A DNA stretch of 12,361 nucleotides from Candidatus Parcubacteria bacterium (GCA_023142215.1 JAGLJW010000020.1:1-12361); one strand, 5' to 3'. Numbered from the stretch's first letter, positions 1 through 6,506 are shown. The notes: generated by a model not told the origin, from the letters alone. Numbers and translations: made by a program.

Positions 1-674
1 TAATTGAAAAAATTTCAAAAGCAACAAATAATCAAACACCTGTAAGTACGGCGGATAGAAAATCTAATGATGAAGAGTTAATTCAACTACAAAGTTATTT
101 ATTTAATACGCATGGCTTGTTATTAGAACGCAAGAGGGGACAATTTTACGATGCAGTACAAAAAAACTTGGTTAATAAAGATAGTATCATTTCAAGTGAA
201 CTGGTGATGCGATTGCTTTTGGTTTATCGGGGTGATGTTGCTCGAGCACGGAGTAGTAGTGCAGACACTATGTTTAGAAATTATAGCCTTAGTGATGTTG
301 ATAATGATATTTTGTATCTACTAATAAAAATATATAGAAAAATAGAACAGGAGGAAGATAGAACAAGGGGAGTATCACAACGAAATCGCTACAGAATGGA
401 TGAGTGGGGAAATGGCTTAAGGTATGGGAAATATGCTATTACATGTTTTACATACAAACTCATGGATAGTAAAGATAATCAGATTGACGAAAAGATAAAT
501 ATTGCAAGAAAAAAATGGAACGATTTTGAGACTACAGTTTCTAATGATCCACGAAATGAAGATTATAATGTGGATGGGTTCGATTTTGCCAATTATTATA
601 AAGGACGAACGGTGAATGACGAGCTGAGTGAATATTTAGGACAATTAAAAAACCAATTATCAAAATTATTTTAA
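1..674 (+). CDS. AIPR-family abortive-infection/phage-resistance protein, C-terminal part (5' end outside window)
   Basis: The reading frame is open from base 3, with no start before the left edge, so this is the C-terminal ~223 residues of a longer protein; the TTG at 117 is not a real start. The first residues read ISKATNNQTPVSTADRKSND, followed about 25 residues later by LLLERKRGQFYDA. This pairing of a TNxQxPV motif with a [FY]xxRKRG motif is the pattern I associate with the AIPR domain of abortive-infection proteins. Family knowledge: AIPR proteins occur in phage-defence contexts, often as large single-gene or nuclease-linked systems; the biochemical role of the domain is not well defined. 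Arginine codons are mixed (CGA, CGG, CGC, AGG as well as AGA), unlike the AGA-dominated ribosomal genes downstream, which suggests recent acquisition. The N-terminal domain that would define the effector is not visible. Confidence 0.7.
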   Translation, partial: IEKISKATNNQTPVSTADRKSNDEELIQLQSYLFNTHGLLLERKRGQFYDAVQKNLVNKDSIISSELVMRLLLVYRGDVARARSSSADTMFRNYSLSDVDNDILYLLIKIYRKIEQEEDRTRGVSQRNRYRMDEWGNGLRYGKYAITCFTYKLMDSKDNQIDEKINIARKKWNDFETTVSNDPRNEDYNVDGFDFANYYKGRTVNDELSEYLGQLKNQLSKLF

Positions 675-793
675 AATATGTATTGTGTTGTTAAATTCAA
701 TTTTTTTGATATCTCATTTAAATTGCTAATTTTACCTATTTATTATAAAATTTAATTGATTAATAGCATGTTTTTATAATCATTTTATATTGC

Positions 794-822
794 TTGACTT
801 ATTTTAATATATTTGATAAATT
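794..822 (+). promoter_or_regulatory. candidate promoter of the rpsL-rpsG operon
   Basis: TTGACT at 794-799 is a good -35 match. A modest -10 (TAAATT, 817-822) lies 17 bases downstream. Other AT-rich hexamers nearby (GATAAA 815-820, TATAGA 829-834) could serve instead. The gap from 675 to 891 holds no gene; this is its only promoter-like element. Confidence 0.4.
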
Positions 823-836
823 ATGTTATATAGAGT

Positions 837-856
837 ATCCCGTGTTTAAAGGGGAT
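837..856 (+). promoter_or_regulatory. small hairpin in the rpsL leader
   Basis: ATCCC (837-841) pairs with GGGAT (852-856) around a 10-base loop. It is one of the few GC-containing stretches in the leader and lies 36 bases before the rpsL start. No U-tract follows, so it is not a terminator. A role in leader stability or regulation is only a guess. Confidence 0.25.
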
Positions 857-891
857 TGTTTTAGTTATAAATAATAAAATATTATATTATT

Positions 892-1320
892 ATGCCTACA
901 GTTAATCAATTAGTTCGAAAAGGACGAAAACAAGTTAAATCAAAAAGTAAGTATCCAGCACTTCAAACAACTTTGGATACATTACATAGGAAAAGAACAG
1001 AGCTTAGAAAAGGAGCTCCGTTCAAAAGAGGTGTTTGTTTAAAAGTTACAACAGTAACACCTAAAAAACCTAACTCAGCTTTACGAAAAATTGCTAGAGT
1101 AAAATTATCAAATGGACTTGAAGTAACAGCTTATATTCCAGGAATGGGACATAATCTGCAAGAGCATTCAATTGTACTTATTAAAGGTGGAAGAACAAAA
1201 GACTTAGCTGGTGTGCGTTATAAAGTTGTACGTGGTGTTTATGATACTCAAGGAGTAGAAGGAAGAAAGCAATCTAGAAGTAAGTATGGTGCTAAAAAAG
1301 AAAAAAAGAAAAAAGCATAA
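892..1320 (+). CDS. rpsL: 30S ribosomal protein S12
   Basis: S12 lies at the decoding centre of the 30S subunit and helps set translational accuracy. The 142-residue product carries the family signatures: PTVNQLVRKGR at the N-terminus, TPKKPNSALRK at 56-66 (the streptomycin loop, both lysines intact), GHNLQEHS at 87-93 and GGRTKDLAGVRY at 99-110. Residues ~24-45 hold the insertion seen in Gram-positive-type S12 but absent from the 124-residue E. coli protein. Asp104 matches the aspartate methylthiolated by RimO in other bacteria. The second conserved loop reads KDLAG where most bacteria have KDLPG. The lysine-rich tail is slightly extended. ATG at 892 is the family start, but no Shine-Dalgarno precedes it. 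It is the first gene of the str operon, 83 bases before rpsG. Confidence 0.97.
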   Translation: MPTVNQLVRKGRKQVKSKSKYPALQTTLDTLHRKRTELRKGAPFKRGVCLKVTTVTPKKPNSALRKIARVKLSNGLEVTAYIPGMGHNLQEHSIVLIKGGRTKDLAGVRYKVVRGVYDTQGVEGRKQSRSKYGAKKEKKKKA

Positions 1321-1350
1321 TTCAGGATAGTTTAAAAATAATTAAGTAAG

Positions 1351-1388
1351 ATCAACTTGTTTTTGTGATGAGAATTACGCTAGTTGAT
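1351..1388 (+). promoter_or_regulatory. intercistronic inverted repeat between rpsL and rpsG
   Basis: ATCAACT (1351-1357) and AGTTGAT (1382-1388) form a 7-bp stem around a 24-base loop, ending 15 bases before the rpsG start. In E. coli, S7 represses its own synthesis by binding the rpsL-rpsG intercistronic RNA. The location fits such an element, and the loop/arm contains CGCTAGT, which resembles a stretch of the 16S 3' major domain near the S7 site. The functional reading is inference. Confidence 0.3.
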
Positions 1389-1403
1389 TTGAAGAATAAA
1401 AAT

Positions 1404-1871
1404 ATGAGAGGTAAACAAGCCCCAAAAAGAAAAATTGAAGGAGATCCACGATATAATGATGTAGATATCGCAAAATTTATTAATTATATCATGGAGAAAG
1501 GTAAAAAGACTGTAGCCCAAAAAATTGTTTACGGTGCTTTTGATATTATCAAAGAAAAAACAAAACAGGATCCAAGACATGTTTTTAATAAAGCAATGAA
1601 AAAAATTCAACCACTTATGGAAGTTAGAGGTAAAAGAGTTGGCGGAGCTAACTATCAAGTACCATACCAAGTGAAAGGAACTAGAAGATATAATTTAGGT
1701 AGTAAATGGTTAATTGAAGCTGCTAAAGAAAGAAAAGGAAAACCAATGTATGAAAAATTGGCATTTGAAATCATAGCTGCAGCAGAAGGAGATGGAGCTG
1801 CAGTAAGAAAAAGAGAAACAATTCACAGAATGGCTGAATCAAATAAAGCTTTTGCTCACTTTGCAAGATAA
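1404..1871 (+). CDS. rpsG: 30S ribosomal protein S7
   Basis: S7 nucleates assembly of the 30S head and contacts mRNA at the E site. From ATG 1404 the product is 155 residues, close to the usual ~156, and starts MRGKQAPKRK, a normal S7 N-terminus for these organisms. The open frame extends upstream to ATGs at 1365 and 1368, but that would add 12-13 non-homologous residues and run through the intercistronic inverted repeat, so I chose 1404. Family motifs are present: DPRYNDVDIAKFINYIM near residues 14-30, RVGGANYQVP at 78-87, and the C-terminal TIHRMAESNKAFAHFAR. Only a weak GAAG lies upstream. The next gene begins 34 bases later and is not fusA, which is unusual for a str operon. Confidence 0.96.
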   Translation: MRGKQAPKRKIEGDPRYNDVDIAKFINYIMEKGKKTVAQKIVYGAFDIIKEKTKQDPRHVFNKAMKKIQPLMEVRGKRVGGANYQVPYQVKGTRRYNLGSKWLIEAAKERKGKPMYEKLAFEIIAAAEGDGAAVRKRETIHRMAESNKAFAHFAR

Positions 1872-1905
1872 AATATAAGTTTAGTATTTATTAATTTTGA
1901 AGCTT

Positions 1906-2085
1906 ATGTCTACATTTAAACAAGAAGCTATTAAAACAATTACAAAGTTGAAAGATGATGCAACTTTTGATGAAATTTCTTATGAAATTTATGTCTTGAA
2001 TCAAATAAGAAAGGGTTTAGATGATTTTGAGAACAAAAGAACTATGACTATGGATGAGTTGTTAGAAGATTCAAAAGCATGGTAA
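1906..2085 (+). CDS. RelB/ParD-like antitoxin of a type II toxin-antitoxin pair
   Basis: This small acidic protein of 59 residues (from ATG 1906; a TTG lies three codons upstream) reads MSTFKQEAIKTITKLKDDAT and ends in ELLEDSKAW. The pattern of a short helix, a 'DDATFDEISYEIYVLNQI' segment and an acidic C-terminal helix ending in Trp matches short antitoxins that sit directly before RelE/ParE toxins. These antitoxins neutralise the partner by wrapping its active site and usually repress their own operon. Its last bases overlap the toxin start (ATGGTAA, 2079-2085), so translation is probably coupled. There is no separate promoter in the 34 bases after rpsG, so it is probably co-transcribed with the ribosomal genes. 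No obvious DNA-binding fold can be assigned from sequence alone. Confidence 0.7.
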   Translation: MSTFKQEAIKTITKLKDDATFDEISYEIYVLNQIRKGLDDFENKRTMTMDELLEDSKAW

Positions 2086-2348
2086 TTTTAACCAAAAGAT
2101 TTCATATAAATTTGAAAAAAATTTGTGATTATATTGCTAATGATTCTAAAAATAACTCAAAAAAAGTATTCAATGATATAATTAGGAAAATTGATCATTT
2201 AAATAATTTTCAGAGTTTAGGTAAAGTTGTTTTATATGAAGGAATTAGTGTTAGGGAATTATTGATTTATTCGTATAGAATATTTTATAAAATAAATAAT
2301 AATGATATTGTAATTATTGCTATTGTTCATCAAAGTAAAAGATTATAA
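2079..2348 (+). CDS. RelE/ParE-family toxin
   Basis: This 89-residue basic protein has the RelE/ParE pattern: an N-terminal helical pair (FHINLKKICDYIANDSKNNS, residues 8-27), a hydrophobic middle (FNDIIRKIDHLNNF), then the core strands SVRELLIYSYRIFYKI (57-72) and DIVIIAIVHQSKRL (76-89). The arginine, tyrosine and His-X-X-X-Arg positions are those shared by the superfamily. RelE members cleave mRNA on the ribosome and ParE members poison gyrase; this sequence alone does not decide which. The leading ATG overlaps the antitoxin stop by 7 bases, the usual antitoxin-first arrangement. The gene lies 16 bases before the lipoprotein gene and is inside the str gene cluster. Confidence 0.8.
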   Translation: MVILTKRFHINLKKICDYIANDSKNNSKKVFNDIIRKIDHLNNFQSLGKVVLYEGISVRELLIYSYRIFYKINNNDIVIIAIVHQSKRL

Positions 2349-2364
2349 TTAAATATAAAAATTT

Positions 2365-2943
2365 ATGAAAAAACTATTATTAATTTCAATTTTATTTTTT
2401 GTTGTTGTTTTGACGGGTTGTGAATCTAATAATCAAAATTTAAACGTTGAGAATGAGAAAGAAGATAATAAATTATTAACAGATGATCAAAAAGTTAAAG
2501 ACACTGAAGACACTGAAGATACTAAAGATGTTGCAGATGTTGAGGAAAAAGTAGAAGATGATGAAGATGAGAAAAAAGCAGAAGCTATTGCTGACGAAGA
2601 AGAGGAAAAAGATGAAGATAGTGATGAGGAAGAAGAAACAAAAGTTGCCGTAAGTGATACTATTACTATTACAAACATTGAAAAAGATGAAACATTAATA
2701 AGCCCAGCTTTAATTGAAGGTGAAGCTGATATTGATAGTGGATTTGTGATTGTGGAGCTTAGAAAGATTGATCATAGTTTAACTTCAGATAGTGTTGAAG
2801 CAATAGTGAAAGATGGTAAATTTAAAATTTCAAAATTTTGGTTTGAATTTAAAAATACTAAAGAAGGTTTCGTAGCTGTTTATGATAAAGAAAATCCAAA
2901 AAATCTAGTTGAAATTCCTGTTAAATTTCAAACTGTTGAATAA
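2365..2943 (+). CDS. lipoprotein with acidic repeat linker and Gmad2/Ig-like C-terminal domain
   Basis: The 192-residue product begins MKKLLLISILFFVVVLTGC, a signal peptide with lipobox LTGC, so Cys19 should be lipidated and the protein anchored on the outer face of the cytoplasmic membrane. Residues ~30-93 are a very acidic low-complexity linker rich in Asp and Glu, partly built from 9-base tandem repeats. Residues ~97-190 look like a beta-sandwich: ITNIEKDETLISPALIEGEA, then alternating hydrophobic strands ending in LVEIPVKFQTVE. This resembles Gmad2-type immunoglobulin-like domains ('P..g..i.SP..i.G.a'), though I cannot confirm it. It is 16 bases after the toxin and 3 bases before the nucleotidyltransferase gene, so it lies inside one transcription unit. 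No link to the toxins is implied. Real gene: high; domain name: moderate. Confidence 0.75.
   Translation: MKKLLLISILFFVVVLTGCESNNQNLNVENEKEDNKLLTDDQKVKDTEDTEDTKDVADVEEKVEDDEDEKKAEAIADEEEEKDEDSDEEEETKVAVSDTITITNIEKDETLISPALIEGEADIDSGFVIVELRKIDHSLTSDSVEAIVKDGKFKISKFWFEFKNTKEGFVAVYDKENPKNLVEIPVKFQTVE
2500..2544 (+). repeat. 9-base tandem repeat in the lipoprotein linker
   Basis: Five consecutive 9-base units (GACACTGAA, GACACTGAA, GATACTAAA, GATGTTGCA, GATGTTGAG) encode DTE/DTE/DTK/DVA/DVE. The first two are identical and the rest diverge. The unit is a multiple of three, so slippage would change linker length without a frameshift. Confidence 0.7.
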
Positions 2944-2946
2944 ACT

Positions 2947-3237
2947 ATGAATTTAGAAAAAGTTAAAAAAATTATCACAAAAAATGAATCATTTGTATCT
3001 GAAAAATATGGAGCTGTTAAATTTGGTGTTTTTGGGTCAGTTGCTCGAGGAGAGCAATCTAAAAATAGTGATATAGATATGTTAGTTGAATTTAATAAAC
3101 CGATTGGATTATTTAAGTTTGTTGAGTTAAAACAGTTTTTGGAAAATGAGATGGGAACAAAAGTTGATTTAGTCACAAAAAAAGCTTTAAAACCTCTTAT
3201 TAAAAATGATATATTAAATCAAACAATTTATATATGA
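2947..3237 (+). CDS. mntA: MntA-type minimal nucleotidyltransferase (antitoxin of HEPN/MNT pair)
   Basis: This 96-residue protein has the minimal nucleotidyltransferase fold. GSVARG starts the nucleotide-binding motif at Gly30-Ser31, followed by SDIDMLVEF with Asp42 and Asp44, an exact GS-X10-DXD spacing, and a third carboxylate in VDLVT (Asp74). All catalytic residues of the family are present. In characterised MntA-HepT systems the enzyme transfers AMP groups from ATP to a tyrosine in the HEPN partner's RX4HXY motif, silencing its RNase. The stop overlaps the next start as ATGA (3234-3237), the usual coupled arrangement. No Shine-Dalgarno is seen; it follows the lipoprotein by 3 bases and probably shares its transcript. 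Confidence 0.88.
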   Translation: MNLEKVKKIITKNESFVSEKYGAVKFGVFGSVARGEQSKNSDIDMLVEFNKPIGLFKFVELKQFLENEMGTKVDLVTKKALKPLIKNDILNQTIYI

Positions 3238-3812
3238 CCAGACGTCCTGAAAAATTATTTCTTTTTGATATTGTTAAGGCTTGTGAAAATATTGAATTGT
3301 TTATTGGAGATGAAACTTTTGAAAATTTTCAGGAAGATTCAAAAACAATTCATGCTGTCGTAAGATGTATTGAGATTATTGGTGAGGCTGCTAATAATAT
3401 TTCAGAAGAAGTTAAGGATAGATATTCAGAAATTGAATGGAAACAGGTTGTTGGAATGAGAAATCTAATGATTCATGAATATTTTGGGGTTGATTCTGAT
3501 ATAATATGGCAAACTTCAAAAGAAGATATTCCGGTTTTACTAGAGAAAATAAAAAATATTTTGAATGATTTAGAAAAAAATAATAATGAGTGCGGGAATG
3601 GTTTTGCGTTGATTGGAACTCTCATTGCGGTCATAATAATTGCTGCTATATTTTTTGGCAGTTATTATTTTTCCAAAGACAAAGATAAAGAAAATGAGAT
3701 TGTTACACCGCAGGGACAAATAAAAGCTTTGAATAAAGCAAAAAGTGATATTGATAAGGTTAATCAAATTACGAAAGAGCGTGATGTTGATCTGGAGGAA
3801 ACAATTCAATAA
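3234..3812 (+). CDS. hepT: HepT-type HEPN (DUF86) RNase toxin fused to a pilin-like transmembrane tail
   Basis: Residues 1-~115 form a complete HepT/DUF86 HEPN domain: TIHAVVRCIEIIGEAANNIS (38-57) and the catalytic GMRNLMIHEYFG. The latter gives Arg76, His81 and Tyr83 in the RX4HXY pattern, with Tyr83 as the expected AMP acceptor for the MntA partner. HepT toxins normally stop at about this length. Here the frame runs on for ~75 residues: NGFALIGTLIAVI (122-134) begins a hydrophobic segment to about Phe146, followed by a charged soluble tail (147-192). That segment looks like a type IV pilin N-terminus or a related small CPR protein ('GFxLIGTLI'). The junction is in frame at about base 3588 with no internal start, so it reads as a genuine fusion or stop-codon loss. 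If expressed whole, the RNase would be membrane-tethered. Confidence 0.85.
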   Translation: MTRRPEKLFLFDIVKACENIELFIGDETFENFQEDSKTIHAVVRCIEIIGEAANNISEEVKDRYSEIEWKQVVGMRNLMIHEYFGVDSDIIWQTSKEDIPVLLEKIKNILNDLEKNNNECGNGFALIGTLIAVIIIAAIFFGSYYFSKDKDKENEIVTPQGQIKALNKAKSDIDKVNQITKERDVDLEETIQ

Positions 3813-3832
3813 TATACATTTTAATTTATAAA
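3805..3832 (+). promoter_or_regulatory. weak candidate promoter for fusA
   Basis: TTCAAT (3805-3810) and TATAAA (3827-3832) are separated by 16 bases in the gap before fusA. The -10 is good and the -35 poor. It would give fusA a start independent of the inserted toxin modules, with the palindrome at 3851-3895 in its leader. Confidence 0.3.
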
Positions 3833-3850
3833 ATAATAATACAATTAAAT

Positions 3851-3895
3851 TCATGATTCATTTCGCTATCCGCCAGCTGGCGGAGCGAATCATGA
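3851..3895. repeat. GC-rich bulged palindrome before fusA (CCGCCA/TGGCGG core)
   Basis: The core CCGCCAGCTGGCGG (3870-3883) is a perfect palindrome. It is flanked by CGCT (3864-3867) pairing with AGCG (3884-3887), and by TCATGATT (3851-3858) pairing with AATCATGA (3888-3895), with two unpaired bulges on the left arm. It stands out sharply from the AT-rich surroundings. No U-tract follows, so it is not a standard terminator. The same CCGCCA/TGGCGG core recurs at 7922-7937, suggesting a dispersed repeat family. Confidence 0.75.
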
Positions 3896-3913
3896 CTCAA
3901 AATTAAAAAATCT

Positions 3914-5992
3914 ATGGCTAGAGAATATTCCTTAGAAAATACTAGAAATATTGGTATTATGGCACATATTGATGCTGGTAAAACAACATTTACAGAACGT
4001 GTGCTTTTCTATACAGGTAAAAAACATAAAATTGGCGAAACTCATGATGGTGAAGCTGATATGGATTGGATGGAACAAGAGCAAGAAAGAGGTATTACAA
4101 TTACTTCAGCAGCTACAACTTGTTTTTGGAAAGATAATAGAATTAATATTATTGATACTCCAGGTCACGTTGATTTTACTGTTGAAGTAGAACGATCACT
4201 TCGTGTTTTAGATGGAGCTGTTGCTGTGTTTGATGGAGCGGCTGGTGTAGAACCTCAGTCAGAAACAGTTTGGAGACAAGCTGATAAATATGATGTTCCA
4301 AGAATGTGTTTTATTAATAAGATGGATAAGATGGGTGCCGACTTTTTTATGAGTTTAAAATCCATTCATGATAGATTAAATAAAAATGCCGTAGCAATTC
4401 AAATTCCAATTGGAGCAGAATCAGATATGGCTGGTGTAATTGATTTAGTAACAGAAAAAGCATATAAATTTGAAGGAACAAATGGAGAAAATATTATTGA
4501 AGTTGATATTCCAGCTGATACGAAAGATAAAGTTGAAGAATATAGAAATATTATGATTGAAAGAGTTGTTGAGTGTGATGAAGCTATAATGGAAAAATAT
4601 TTAGGTGGTGAAAGTATAAGTATAGAAGAATTAAAAGCTGTAATTAGAAAAGGAACAATTGCTAGTGAAATTTTTCCAGTATTATGTGGTACAGCATTAC
4701 AAAATATTGGTGTTCAATTAGTACTTGATGCAGTTATTGATTACTTACCATCACCAGTTGATATTGATGCTCCAATAGCTAATGATCCTGATGATGAAGA
4801 AAAATCAATTGAGTTAAAAGTTAGTGATGATGAAAAATTTACTGCTTTGGCTTTTAAAGTAGCAACCGATCCGTTTGTTGGTAAGCTTTGTTTTGTAAGA
4901 GTTTATTCTGGTGTATTAAAATCAGGTTCTTATATTCAAAATAATGCAACTGGAAAAAAAGAAAGAGTTGGACGTTTGGTAAGAATGCATGCTAACGACA
5001 GAGAAGAAGTTACTGAAGTTCATGCTGGTGATATTGCAGCAATTATTGGTCTTAAACAAACAACTACGGGTAATACTCTATCAGTAGAAGGTTTTGATAT
5101 TTCATTAGAATCTATGACATTTCCAGAGCCAGTTATTAAAATTGCTGTTGAGCCAAAGACAAAAGCGGATCAAGAAAAAATGGGTATGGCTTTATCAAAA
5201 TTAGCAGAGGAAGATCCAACATTTAGAGTTGAAACTGATGAAGAAACAAATCAAACTTTAATTTCTGGAATGGGAGAACTTCATTTAGATGTTATTGTAG
5301 ATAGAATGAAAAGAGAGTTCCATGTTGAAGCAAATATTGGTCAACCCCAAGTATCATATCGTGAAACAATTCGTCAAATGGCAGAAGCGGAAGGAAAATA
5401 TATTAAACAATCAGGAGGACGTGGTCAATATGGTCATTGTTGGCTTAGAATTGAACCTCAAGAAGAGGGAGCTGGAAATGAATTTGTAGATGAAATTAAA
5501 GGTGGTGTTATTCCAAGAGAATATTTACCAGCAGTTGAAAAAGGTGTAAAAGAAGCTTTTGAAAGAGGTGTATTAGCTGGTTATCCAATGGTAGATATTA
5601 AAGTAGCAGTTTATGATGGATCATATCACGAAGTTGATTCAAACGAATCAGCATTTAAAATGGCAGCAATTCTTGGTTTCAAAGCAGCATCTAAAAAAGC
5701 TGGAGCAGTTTTGCTTGAGCCGATTATGAAAGTTGAAGTAATAACTCCAGAAGAATATATGGGAAATGTGGTTGGAGATTTAAATTCCAAAAGAGGTCAA
5801 GTTGATAAAATGGAAGATAGGGCTGGAGCAAAAGTAATTGACGCTAAAGTACCTTTGTCTGAAATGTTTGGTTATGCTACTCAGCTTAGATCAATGACTC
5901 AAGGAAGAGCAAATTATTCAATGGAATTTTTACATTATGCCGAAGCACCAAAGTTTGTTGCTGAAAAAGTAATTGAAGGAAATCAAAAATAG
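3914..5992 (+). CDS. fusA: translation elongation factor G
   Basis: EF-G is the GTPase that drives tRNA-mRNA translocation and, with RRF, ribosome recycling. The 692-residue product is full length. GTPase motifs: AHIDAGKTT (17-25, P-loop), RGITIT (59-64, switch I threonine), DTPGHVDF (81-88) and NKMD (134-137). The G5 position reads CGTAL where many bacteria have CGSAF. The later domains follow in normal order, including GMGELHLDVIVDR, the domain IV stretch GGRGQYGHCW and the C-terminal GYATQLRSMTQGRANYSMEF. ATG 3914 is the family start; no Shine-Dalgarno precedes it. In a standard str operon fusA follows rpsG directly; here about 2 kb separates them. It ends with TAG, 22 bases before a strong terminator hairpin. 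Confidence 0.98.
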   Translation: MAREYSLENTRNIGIMAHIDAGKTTFTERVLFYTGKKHKIGETHDGEADMDWMEQEQERGITITSAATTCFWKDNRINIIDTPGHVDFTVEVERSLRVLDGAVAVFDGAAGVEPQSETVWRQADKYDVPRMCFINKMDKMGADFFMSLKSIHDRLNKNAVAIQIPIGAESDMAGVIDLVTEKAYKFEGTNGENIIEVDIPADTKDKVEEYRNIMIERVVECDEAIMEKYLGGESISIEELKAVIRKGTIASEIFPVLCGTALQNIGVQLVLDAVIDYLPSPVDIDAPIANDPDDEEKSIELKVSDDEKFTALAFKVATDPFVGKLCFVRVYSGVLKSGSYIQNNATGKKERVGRLVRMHANDREEVTEVHAGDIAAIIGLKQTTTGNTLSVEGFDISLESMTFPEPVIKIAVEPKTKADQEKMGMALSKLAEEDPTFRVETDEETNQTLISGMGELHLDVIVDRMKREFHVEANIGQPQVSYRETIRQMAEAEGKYIKQSGGRGQYGHCWLRIEPQEEGAGNEFVDEIKGGVIPREYLPAVEKGVKEAFERGVLAGYPMVDIKVAVYDGSYHEVDSNESAFKMAAILGFKAASKKAGAVLLEPIMKVEVITPEEYMGNVVGDLNSKRGQVDKMEDRAGAKVIDAKVPLSEMFGYATQLRSMTQGRANYSMEFLHYAEAPKFVAEKVIEGNQK

Positions 5993-6013
5993 AAGATTTG
6001 AGAAAGTTTACAT

Positions 6014-6046
6014 AAAAAATCACAGTTTTTAGAGCTGTGATTTTTT
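6014..6046. terminator. bidirectional intrinsic terminator between fusA and the minus-strand membrane gene
   Basis: AAAAAATCACAG (6014-6025) pairs with CTGTGATTTTTT (6035-6046), a 12-bp stem with a 9-base loop and U-tracts on both strands. It ends fusA on the plus strand. On the minus strand the stop codon of the convergent gene (6029-6031) lies inside the loop. Confidence 0.88.
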
Positions 6047-6460
6047 ATTTTTCAATATTCTTGTTTTTATGAAAATTATCAACATTAGCAAAAGACCAAT
6101 CAATGAAATCAAATTTGTAAATAGAAATAATATATTAGTTTTAAATGTACCGAATGATGTGATAGATATAAAATTTATAATAAAAGAATACGTATAGATG
6201 AATACTATAAGTATTTTTGCCCAAGGTTTATTTTTCATTAAATAAAATGATGCAACTAAAGGAATTCCGATATGTAATCCTAATATTATAATTAAAATAA
6301 AAAAATGTAATATTAACCCAAACAAGATTGACAAAAAATCAACTTGCCATAAATATGTATCCGTTAATAGATATTCATAAAATGGGAACGTTACTAAGCA
6401 GATAATAATTGTCCATAGTATTGATAGCGATATTAATGTATAACGTATTATTTTAGTCAT
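6029..6460 (-). CDS. small multipass membrane protein of unknown function
   Basis: I do not recognise this family. The 143-residue product is strongly hydrophobic, with about four or five predicted membrane segments: ~8-28, ~43-75 (long enough to be two), ~81-101 and ~108-131. It ends in a basic tail (RILKNKKSQL), which by the positive-inside rule should be cytoplasmic. Support for a real gene: uninterrupted frame with a clear ATG at 6460, a good promoter on the same strand 19-46 bases upstream, and a terminator at its 3' end. It is convergent with fusA and divergent from the Fic gene. The stop codon falls within the shared terminator loop. No catalytic motifs are visible. Confidence 0.65.
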   Translation of the reverse strand: MTKIIRYTLISLSILWTIIICLVTFPFYEYLLTDTYLWQVDFLSILFGLILHFFILIIILGLHIGIPLVASFYLMKNKPWAKILIVFIYTYSFIINFISITSFGTFKTNILFLFTNLISLIGLLLMLIIFIKTRILKNKKSQL

Positions 6461-6478
6461 AATTTAAATTTTTATAAT

Positions 6479-6506
6479 TTTATATTAATATAAAAAAAAG
6501 ATACAA
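6479..6506 (-). promoter_or_regulatory. promoter of the minus-strand membrane-protein gene
   Basis: On the minus strand, TTGTAT (6501-6506) and TATAAA (6479-6484) are 16 bases apart. The transcript would start near 6472, giving a leader of about 12 bases, too short for a normal Shine-Dalgarno arrangement. Confidence 0.5.

Noticed and set aside
1380..1670. Minus-strand open frame opposite rpsG
   Set aside because: Lies fully antisense to a certain ribosomal protein gene, with no family signature; low-GC coding strands readily leave such frames open.
2487..2678. Minus-strand serine-rich frame opposite the lipoprotein linker
   Set aside because: The serine runs are the complement of the GAA/GAT-rich acidic linker.
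2928..3176. Minus-strand frame opposite mntA
   Set aside because: Antisense to a gene with a complete catalytic motif; no signature.
3570..3854. Minus-strand frame opposite the HepT tail
   Set aside because: Hydrophobicity mirrors the membrane segment on the plus strand; it also runs into the palindrome.
3870..3883. Palindrome before fusA as an intrinsic terminator
   Set aside because: The hairpin is GC-rich but is followed by GCGAATCATG rather than a U-tract on either strand.
3951..4190. Plus-strand frame inside fusA
   Set aside because: Out-of-frame shadow of the EF-G GTPase domain.
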